Under the pieces are notes generated by a model. The model saw only the letters and a program-made list of their open reading frames with translations. It did no database searches and was not told where the DNA came from. A stretch of 14,128 nt of DNA from the NCBI GenBank assembly GCA_038230595.1, contig JBBRMY010000059.1, positions 1-14,128 on the forward strand, in the 5' to 3' direction. The position numbers and the translations under genes are program-made. Below are positions 7,026 through 12,968 of this stretch, in pieces. How positions within the stretch are numbered: position 1 is the stretch's first letter; every line of letters starts with the position of its first letter. The stretch comes from JBBRMY01 sp038230595 (GTDB lineage Bacteria; Bacteroidota; Ignavibacteria; Tepidaquicellales; Tepidaquicellaceae).

Positions 7026-7397
7026 ATGTTTAAATATAATTCTTCAAAGTCTTCCGGATCAAAAAGCTGGGTTTTACAAAGAGTTACCGGTATTGCTTTA
7101 GTTGTTTTAATGATAGGCCACTATATTTTAATGCATTATCATCCTGATTCAGGTCATACATATCAGGCGGTTTTAACCAGAATGCAGTTTTCATGGTACA
7201 GAATTATCGATCTTTCATTTTTAGTTCTGGGAATGTATCACGGATTAAATGGTGTCTGGGGAATATTCAGGGATTATAAATTGAAAAATTGGATGAATTT
7301 ATCTATTATATCTGCACTTATTATATTCGGTTTGGCATTTGTTGCATGGGGAGTCAGCATCATTTTCTCTATCCCTTACGTTGGAAAGGTTGCATAA
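7026..7397 (+). CDS. sdhD: Succinate dehydrogenase hydrophobic anchor subunit
   Basis: This 123-residue three-helix protein is the probable second anchor of complex II. Helix 1 starts with 'KSWVLQRVTGIALVVLMIGH' (13-32), helix 2 contains 'GMYHGLNGVWGIFRDY' (69-84), and helix 3 lies at about 91-115. His72 is the best haem-ligand candidate, with His32, His37 and His39 at the end of helix 1. The 'Y-H..NG....DY' layout resembles SdhD of two-subunit anchors such as those of Thermus. It starts 11 bases after sdhC and surely shares its transcript. The sequence mirrors SdhC: over 'SGSKxWxLxRxxGIAL' 11 of 16 positions are identical, which suggests the two subunits arose by duplication. The next gene is not sdhA but a histone-like gene about 100 bases on. 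Confidence 0.8.
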   Translation: MFKYNSSKSSGSKSWVLQRVTGIALVVLMIGHYILMHYHPDSGHTYQAVLTRMQFSWYRIIDLSFLVLGMYHGLNGVWGIFRDYKLKNWMNLSIISALIIFGLAFVAWGVSIIFSIPYVGKVA

Positions 7398-7481
7398 GCG
7401 TATTTAGTTGATTTTTTAAAAGTATTGTAATATTCACAATTAAATCTTAATTTCAAAAAATCATTTAACAAAAACTAACCC

Positions 7482-7487
7482 AAGGAG
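7482..7487 (+). promoter_or_regulatory. Shine-Dalgarno site of the histone H1-like gene
   Basis: AAGGAG lies 10 bases before the ATG at 7498. It fixes this start and stands out because most genes in the window have no such site. Confidence 0.7.
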
Positions 7488-7497
7488 CAAAAACCAA

Positions 7498-7692
7498 ATG
7501 GAAAAATTCGGTGATCTTCAAAAAGTAATAGAATCAATGAGTGCCGATATTGAGAAATTCTACAGTAAAGAGCAAAACGCTGCCGGAACAAGGTTGAGAA
7601 AAGAATTGAACAATTTACGTAAAGTTGCTGCTGAGATCCGTAAAGAGATACAGGAAATCAGAGAAAAGAGAAAAGGCGAACCGAAGAGTTAA
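7498..7692 (+). CDS. Histone H1-like (Hc1-type) nucleoid protein
   Basis: A 64-residue, lysine-, arginine- and glutamate-rich protein predicted to be almost entirely helical. The core 'NAAGTRLRKELNNLRKVAAE' (27-46), followed by 'IRKEIQEIREKRKG' (47-60), matches the short histone H1-like family (chlamydial Hc1 type) common in Bacteroidota and relatives. Family members are small DNA-associated proteins thought to compact or shape the nucleoid; DNA binding here is an inference from family and charge. A good AAGGAG site supports the ATG at 7498 and points to strong translation, as expected for an abundant structural protein. It follows sdhD by 100 bases, so it may have its own promoter, and it ends in a clear intrinsic terminator at 7726-7784. 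Confidence 0.8.
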   Translation: MEKFGDLQKVIESMSADIEKFYSKEQNAAGTRLRKELNNLRKVAAEIRKEIQEIREKRKGEPKS

Positions 7693-7725
7693 TATTACCC
7701 GGTTAAAAGTTTAGCAATCGAATTC

Positions 7726-7784
7726 AAGTGGAATCTAAATAGATCAATGATCGTTCTATCGTTTATTTAGAGTCCACTTTTTTT
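7726..7784 (+). terminator. Rho-independent terminator after the histone H1-like gene
   Basis: Left arm 7726-7741 pairs with right arm 7764-7779: AAGTGGA with TCCACTT and TCTAAATA with TATTTAGA, broken by one A/G mismatch. The stem runs into seven T's (7778-7784). The 22-base loop contains a smaller GATC-AAT-GATC inverted repeat. It lies 33 bases after the stop codon and 31 bases before the proposed lepA start. Confidence 0.85.
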
Positions 7785-7795
7785 ATTAGTATACA

Positions 7796-7801
7796 AAGGA
7801 G
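7796..7801 (+). promoter_or_regulatory. Shine-Dalgarno-like site before lepA
   Basis: AAGGAG is found 14 bases before a TTG at 7816, somewhat far, and 53 bases before the first ATG at 7855. It favours the TTG start but the long spacing leaves doubt. Confidence 0.5.
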
Positions 7802-7815
7802 AAGTTTTAAATAAT

Positions 7816-9639
7816 TTGGAAAAAGATTTGAATACGGGATCAGACAATGGTTCTATGATCCGTAATTTTTGCATTATCGCACATATAGACCACGGGAAAT
7901 CCACTCTTGCCGACAGGCTCCTCGAAAAAACTGCTACAATAGAGAAACGAAATATGATGAAGCAGGTGCTTGATGATATGGATCTCGAGCAGGAAAGAGG
8001 CATCACTATCAAGCTTCATGCAATTCAGATGAAATATAAGTCGAAGAACAACAAGGATTATATTTTCAACCTTATTGATACTCCAGGTCACGTAGATTTC
8101 TCTTATGAAGTTTCGCGCTCTCTTGCTGCCTGCGAAGGCGCATTGCTGGTTGTGGATGCAACTCAGGGGATTGAAGCACAAACTATTAGCAATCTTTATC
8201 TCGCTATTGATAACGGTCTTGAAATAATTCCTGTTATCAATAAGATCGATCTTCCTAATGCTATAATAGATGATGTAACTCAGCAGATAATCGACCTTAT
8301 CGGCTGCAAGAAAGAAGATATTATTCTTGCAAGCGCTAAAGCAGATATCGGCACCGAAGATATTCTTGAAGCAATTGTTGAAAGAGTTCCTGCCGCAAAA
8401 GTAAAGAACGATGAGCCTCTCAGAGCGCTTATCTTCGATTCCAAGTTTGATATTTACAGAGGTGTTATAATTTATCTTCGGGTTTTTGACGGCGTTCTAA
8501 AAGAAGGGCAGAAGATCCAGTTTTATTTTAATGATAAATTTTTTCAGGTAGAAGAAGTTGGTGTTCTGAAAATGGGAAGAGTCCGGACAGGAACTCTTGA
8601 ATCCGGACAGGTAGGATATCTGATAGCCGGTATTAAAGATGTAAATGATTCTAAAGTCGGTGACACAATTTTCAATGCTGAAGAGCCTGCAAGAGAACCA
8701 CTTCCCGGATATAAGGAAGTTCTTCCGATGGTATACAGCGGAGTTTATCCTTCTGCGAGTGATGATTTTGAAAATCTCAGAGATGCACTTTCGAAACTAA
8801 AATTAAATGATGCCGCTCTTTCATTTATTCCTGAAAGTTCAGCAGCTTTAGGCTTTGGCTTCAGATGCGGATTTCTTGGAATGCTTCATATGGAGATCGT
8901 TCAGGAAAGACTTGAACGCGAATACAATCTTAATCTGGTAACTACAGTTCCAAACGTAGAATATAAAGTTTACAGACATAACGGTGACGAAGTTATTGTA
9001 GATAATCCATCTCTAATGCCTGATGCTACTCTAATCGGAAGAATTGAAGAGCCATATATTTCCGCTCAGATCATAACTCCCACAGATTATATGGGAAACA
9101 TAATGAAACTTGCGAATGAAAAACGCGGTATATATAAGCAGACTGATTACGTTGATGCAAAAAGAGTTGACCTGAGATTTGAATTCCCACTTAGTGAGAT
9201 CGTCTTTGATTTTTATGATAAACTTAAATCAATGTCGAGAGGTTATGCATCATTCGATTATGAATTAAAAGATTACAGAGAATCTGATTTAGTTAAAATT
9301 GATATACTCCTTAATGGTGAGCCCGTCGATGCACTTTCAACTATAGTTCATAGAAGCAAATCCCATGAATGGGGTAAAAAGCTTTGCTCGAAATTAAGAA
9401 CACTAATTCCAAAGCAGATGTTTGAAGTTGCTATTCAGGCGGCTATAGGAGCTAAAATAGTTGCACGGGAAACTATCAGCGCTATGCGAAAGAATGTTAT
9501 AGCAAAATGTTATGGCGGTGATATCTCAAGAAAAAGAAAATTATTAGAGAAGCAAAAAGAAGGAAAGAAAAGAATGAAGCAGGTAGGAAATGTTGAAATT
9601 CCTCAGGAAGCTTTCCTTGCAGTTCTCTCTTTGGATTAG
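7816..9639 (+). CDS. lepA: Elongation factor 4 (LepA), translational GTPase
   Basis: LepA/EF-4 is a ribosome-bound GTPase implicated in back-translocation or in initiation and ribosome biogenesis. All GTPase motifs are visible: G1 'AHIDHGKST' (22-30), G2 'RGITIK' (61-66), G3 'DTPGH' (88-92), G4 'NKID' (142-145) and G5 'SAK' (173-175). They are followed by domain II, the two EF-G-like domains ('SSAALGFGFRCGFLGMLHME') and the LepA-specific C-terminal domain with 'YGGDISRKRKLLEKQKEGKK'. At 607 residues it is near the family norm of about 600. I chose TTG 7816 because AAGGAG precedes it. The ATG at 7855 ('MIRNFCIIAHIDHG') is an equally family-like start and would remove 13 residues. lepB follows 65 bases later, a pairing seen in many bacteria. 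A terminator sits just upstream. Confidence 0.96.
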   Translation: MEKDLNTGSDNGSMIRNFCIIAHIDHGKSTLADRLLEKTATIEKRNMMKQVLDDMDLEQERGITIKLHAIQMKYKSKNNKDYIFNLIDTPGHVDFSYEVSRSLAACEGALLVVDATQGIEAQTISNLYLAIDNGLEIIPVINKIDLPNAIIDDVTQQIIDLIGCKKEDIILASAKADIGTEDILEAIVERVPAAKVKNDEPLRALIFDSKFDIYRGVIIYLRVFDGVLKEGQKIQFYFNDKFFQVEEVGVLKMGRVRTGTLESGQVGYLIAGIKDVNDSKVGDTIFNAEEPAREPLPGYKEVLPMVYSGVYPSASDDFENLRDALSKLKLNDAALSFIPESSAALGFGFRCGFLGMLHMEIVQERLEREYNLNLVTTVPNVEYKVYRHNGDEVIVDNPSLMPDATLIGRIEEPYISAQIITPTDYMGNIMKLANEKRGIYKQTDYVDAKRVDLRFEFPLSEIVFDFYDKLKSMSRGYASFDYELKDYRESDLVKIDILLNGEPVDALSTIVHRSKSHEWGKKLCSKLRTLIPKQMFEVAIQAAIGAKIVARETISAMRKNVIAKCYGGDISRKRKLLEKQKEGKKRMKQVGNVEIPQEAFLAVLSLD

Positions 9640-9704
9640 GCTTTACGATGAAAATGGAATGCGAACTATGTAACTTTATTAATTAAAATAGTATTAAAAA
9701 TTAC

Positions 9705-10667
9705 ATGACAGTAAAAGTAACGAACACCCCTCCTTCTTCTTCAAATAACTCTAATGTGAGGACAAACCGGGTTTTAGGAAATGATCCAAAAAAACCGGTC
9801 GTAATTAAAAAAGGAAAGTCAAGAGAGTTTGCAGATGCATTGGTTTATGCAGCTGTTGTAGCTTTTATAATTAAGATATTTATTTTTGAAGCATACAGAA
9901 TTCCTACCGGTTCGATGGAGAATACTCTACTTGTCGGCGATTTTTTGTTAGTGACAAAATTTACTTATGGAGCAACTACTCCGCGCAATATTCCATTAAC
10001 AGATATCAGACTTCCCTATTTTAAATTACCGGGATTCAAAGATCCGAAAAGAGGCGATGTAATAGTATTCGATTTTCCGGGAGACCGAGATGAAGTTATT
10101 TCAAAGGAAGTAGTTAACTATATAAAAAGATGCGTTGGAGAACCGGGCGATTCTATCAGAGTTATTAATAAGGTTTTATATGTGAATGGTCAGCCATTCC
10201 CGAATGCTCCAAATACAAGATTTGATAATATAAACAGGCCTGCAAATTTTTATAATCCCCGCATTTTTCCAAAAGGCTCAAACTGGAATGAAGATAATTA
10301 CGGTCCTTTAAGAGTTCCGAAGAAAGGCGATCTGATAAAAATAGACTCTGCAAACTTCGAAGGCTATAAAATGTTTGTCACAAAAGAAGGCCATAATATA
10401 AGAATGGGAACAGGTAATAAAACTTACGTTGATGATAAAGAACTTCCGGATAATAATTATACTGTCGGCAGAGATTATCTCTGGATGATGGGTGACAACA
10501 GAAATAATTCTTTAGACAGCAGATTCTGGGGATTTATGCCCGTAGAAAATGTTGTTGGTGAAGCATTTATGCTGTATTGGTCATGGGATGCAAATATTCC
10601 ATTTAGTGATTTCTTCAGACTCATCGGAACAATCAGATGGGAAAGAATTGGAAGTTTGATACATTAA
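9705..10667 (+). CDS. lepB: Signal peptidase I
   Basis: Type I signal peptidase (family S26), a membrane-anchored Ser/Lys protease that removes signal peptides from exported proteins. The 320-residue chain has a polar Ser/Asn-rich N-terminus (about 1-40), one membrane helix (about 43-61) and then the catalytic serine Ser70 in 'RIPTGSMENTLLVGD'. The general base is Lys141 in 'YIKRCVGEPGD', and the box-E motif is 'GDNRNNSLDSRFWG' (263-276). A long segment between Lys141 and box E (about 155-250) is larger than in short Gram-positive enzymes and typical of the longer forms. The ATG at 9705 has no Shine-Dalgarno. The 65-base gap after lepA shows no terminator, so the two are probably co-transcribed. 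Confidence 0.95.
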   Translation: MTVKVTNTPPSSSNNSNVRTNRVLGNDPKKPVVIKKGKSREFADALVYAAVVAFIIKIFIFEAYRIPTGSMENTLLVGDFLLVTKFTYGATTPRNIPLTDIRLPYFKLPGFKDPKRGDVIVFDFPGDRDEVISKEVVNYIKRCVGEPGDSIRVINKVLYVNGQPFPNAPNTRFDNINRPANFYNPRIFPKGSNWNEDNYGPLRVPKKGDLIKIDSANFEGYKMFVTKEGHNIRMGTGNKTYVDDKELPDNNYTVGRDYLWMMGDNRNNSLDSRFWGFMPVENVVGEAFMLYWSWDANIPFSDFFRLIGTIRWERIGSLIH

Positions 10668-10703
10668 AGATTATAATGCATTAATAGTTTGAATACATTA
10701 AAA

Positions 10704-10800
10704 ATATTGTCGTCCCCGAATGCTTTTAGCGGGGATCCCAAAATTCTGCGATTGCAGCGGAATTATTTTTATTGTTCCCAATCACCTGATTAGGAACACA
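10704..10800. repeat. Cluster of inverted repeats, candidate intergenic palindromic element
   Basis: Between lepB and hemW lie clustered inverted repeats unlike the surrounding AT-rich DNA. The first is TCCCCG (10713-10718) with CGGGGA (10730-10735), including a local GC-rich patch. A weaker imperfect one follows (ATTCTGC / GCAGCGGAAT, about 10743-10762). The third is TGTTCC-c-AATC (10773-10783) with GATT-a-GGAACA (10788-10798), ten pairs with one mismatch around an ACCT loop. None is followed by a T-run. The clustering resembles REP-like mobile intergenic repeats. Whether it recurs in the genome cannot be told from one copy. Confidence 0.5.
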
Positions 10801-10810
10801 CTTAATTATC

Positions 10811-10841
10811 AAAATGCCATTTCGAAAGAAATGGCATTTTT
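10811..10841 (+). terminator. Terminator-like hairpin before hemW
   Basis: A perfect 13-bp inverted repeat (AAAATGCCATTTC at 10811-10823, GAAATGGCATTTT at 10828-10840) closes a GAAA tetraloop and ends in five T's. It probably terminates the lepA-lepB transcript. Because both ends are A/T runs it could also work on the other strand. The hemW ATG is only 16 bases further on. Confidence 0.8.
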
Positions 10842-10857
10842 GATTTACTAATTCTCA

Positions 10858-11982
10858 ATGTCAGGAATCTACATTCACATCCCCTTCTGCAGGAGCAAAT
10901 GCACATACTGTGATTTTTATCTAATTACAAATCTAAATCTTATTGATAAATTTACTGACAGTTTATTAAAAGAGATAGAACTTTATTCTAACGAATACAA
11001 AGATGTAAATTTCGATACAATATTTTTTGGCGGAGGCACTCCTTCTTTAATAGGAGCGGATAGATTAAAGAAAATTATTGATCAATTAAAATCTTCTTTC
11101 AATATTGATAACAATTCTGAAGTTTGCATTGAAGCAAATACTGAAGACTTATTAAATGCTGACATCAAAAGCTTTAGAGATACCGGAATTAATCGCATAA
11201 GTTTTGGTGTTCAGTCTTTTAATAACGAAGAATTAATATTCCTTACCCGAAATCATACTGCAGAAGAAGCACTGCAAACAATTGAACAGGCTCAGAAATA
11301 TTTTGATAACTTAAGTATTGATCTGATTTACTCACTTCCCGGTCAAACAATAGAAGATCTGACAAGATCAGTTGAGATCGCAATTGCAACAGGAGTTCCT
11401 CACATTTCTGCTTACACACTTATCTTTGAAAAATTTACAAAGCTTTATACTTTATTAAAGAATGGAAAAGTTATCAAGAATACTGAAAGCAATGAAGCTG
11501 ATATGTATTATCTTGTCAGCAGCAAATTAAAGGAAACAGGATATAAGCATTATGAGATCTCAAATTATGCTAAGCCCGGTTATGAAAGCAGGCACAATAA
11601 AAAATACTGGAATTATGAGAATTATCTTGGACTTGGTCCTTCCGCACATTCATTTTTCAATGGTAAACGGTTTAATAATTACAGAGATATAGTGAAATTT
11701 AATGTATTGCTTGCAGATAATAAGCTGCCGATCGAAGAAGTATATGATCTCAAGCCGGAAGACAATAAAAAAGAATTTATAATGCTGGCACTAAGAAGTG
11801 GTGGAGTGAATTATCAGAGATACGAAAAACTGGTTAGAAGTAATTTTGAAAATGAATTTGGACCTGGCATGGAAGCATTAATAAAAAATGGTCTGGCAGA
11901 AAAAGATATTAATCGATTTTATTTAAACACTAAAGGATTTCTTTTAGCCGATGAGATAATGAGTAAGTATTTTAATAAATAA
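10858..11982 (+). CDS. hemW: Radical SAM haem chaperone HemW (coproporphyrinogen oxidase-like)
   Basis: A 374-residue radical SAM protein of the HemN/HemW family. The [4Fe-4S] cluster motif CxxxCxxC is Cys11, Cys15 and Cys18 in 'HIPFCRSKCTYCDFY'. 'FFGGGTPSL' (56-64), 'EANTEDL', 'RISFGVQSFNNEEL' followed by 'RNHTAEEA', and 'RHNKKYWNYENYLGLGPSAH' are HemW signatures. The short N-terminus and the CxxxCxYCDF form fit HemW, which binds and transfers haem, better than the oxygen-independent coproporphyrinogen oxidase HemN, which has a longer N-terminus. The C-terminal HemW-type helical domain is present to the end. The ATG at 10858 begins right before the motif; no Shine-Dalgarno is seen and a hairpin lies just upstream. 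The gene converges with the PAP2 gene, 14 bases separating their stops. Confidence 0.9.
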   Translation: MSGIYIHIPFCRSKCTYCDFYLITNLNLIDKFTDSLLKEIELYSNEYKDVNFDTIFFGGGTPSLIGADRLKKIIDQLKSSFNIDNNSEVCIEANTEDLLNADIKSFRDTGINRISFGVQSFNNEELIFLTRNHTAEEALQTIEQAQKYFDNLSIDLIYSLPGQTIEDLTRSVEIAIATGVPHISAYTLIFEKFTKLYTLLKNGKVIKNTESNEADMYYLVSSKLKETGYKHYEISNYAKPGYESRHNKKYWNYENYLGLGPSAHSFFNGKRFNNYRDIVKFNVLLADNKLPIEEVYDLKPEDNKKEFIMLALRSGGVNYQRYEKLVRSNFENEFGPGMEALIKNGLAEKDINRFYLNTKGFLLADEIMSKYFNK

Positions 11983-11996
11983 ATTATAATTCCGAG

Positions 11997-12968
11997 TTAA
12001 AGCTTTAGTTCCTTCACCACTTTCTCGTCTGCTCCGAAATGAATACCCTTCTTCTTATAAATATGATTCGCAATAATAACAGTTACTACAGAAAGCAATC
12101 CCCCTGAGATAAGATCAGATACATAATGATATCTCAAATATACTGTTGAGAATATCATAAGTATGCAATATGGCAGATAGAAATAAATTGATTTCGATTT
12201 TATTTTATGGGAAAGATAAGTTATCAGAATTATCATCATAGTATGTCCAGATGGGAATGCATCTCTTTGTGCATAATTCTGCGGATCTGAAACATTATGA
12301 GGAATAGATTCCCCAAGATCAATTATAGCTCTAATACCATTTGTCAGCCACAATCCGGGCAGTTCAATATCTATTTTTGTAAAATCAAAAAGAGTAAACC
12401 TCGGTCCTATTGCCGGCAAAAATAAATAGCCAATGAATGATAAATAGAAACCAAAGAATAGAACGAACATTGCATACTTGAGCTCTTCATATCTATGCCA
12501 TACAAATAATTCTATTGTATAAATATAAGGCATGATATAAAAAGAAATATAAACTATCTGAAGGAATTCAGTAAGCCATGGTCTTTGAATGCTGTTCAAT
12601 GCCAGATTAGGATTGTGTCCAAAGAATAATGCATTATCCCATTTTATCAGTAATGAGTCATAGACTCCCGGAGTCAGGTATATCATGAATACATAGATCT
12701 CTTTGAAGCAGAAAATTATCATAAAAAAAATATACCAGTATCTTATAAATCTCCACAATGTCTTTTCATTTCTATCCCCTTTTTCATAATCGCTTACAAT
12801 AAATGTAATAATGAAGATCAGGATCGTATTTGTTATAAGAATAAAATACCATCCCGGGATCTTAAAGCAAAATACCAGACTAAGAAGTGCAAGGAATAAA
12901 AGAAAAAGAATATTAGTAATATCGGGTAAAGCAAGAAGTGAAAATCTTTTTTTAAAAGACTGTATCAA
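11997..12968 (-). CDS. PAP2-superfamily membrane protein (inositolphosphotransferase/phosphatase type)
   Basis: The 323-residue product has about six or more membrane helices and the acid-phosphatase-like PAP2 active site near its C-terminal half: 'FPSGHTMM' (238-245) with His242, and 'VYLRYHYVSDLISGG' (276-290) with His281 and Asp285. The 'YLRYHY..D' form, the 'LPAIGPRFTLFD' segment (184-195) and the long N-terminal membrane part resemble the PAP2_3 subgroup, which includes inositol-phosphorylceramide synthase (AUR1-like) proteins and lipid-phosphate phosphatases. The active site would face the periplasm. Substrate is unknown; lipid phosphate or sphingolipid head-group transfer is a guess from the subgroup. 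The start is TTG 12968, overlapping the mgtE stop by four bases (TTGA), since no other start lies before residue 83. Translation is therefore probably coupled to mgtE. Confidence 0.8.
   Translation of the reverse strand: MIQSFKKRFSLLALPDITNILFLLFLALLSLVFCFKIPGWYFILITNTILIFIITFIVSDYEKGDRNEKTLWRFIRYWYIFFMIIFCFKEIYVFMIYLTPGVYDSLLIKWDNALFFGHNPNLALNSIQRPWLTEFLQIVYISFYIMPYIYTIELFVWHRYEELKYAMFVLFFGFYLSFIGYLFLPAIGPRFTLFDFTKIDIELPGLWLTNGIRAIIDLGESIPHNVSDPQNYAQRDAFPSGHTMMIILITYLSHKIKSKSIYFYLPYCILMIFSTVYLRYHYVSDLISGGLLSVVTVIIANHIYKKKGIHFGADEKVVKELKL

Noticed and set aside
7424..7440. ATTGT / ACAAT inverted repeat between sdhD and the histone-like gene, a possible operator
   Set aside because: Only five paired bases with a 7-base centre in very AT-rich DNA; expected by chance.
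7840..8181. Minus-strand open frame of 113 codons opposite lepA
   Set aside because: It covers the antisense of the highly conserved GTPase motifs of lepA and has no independent signal.
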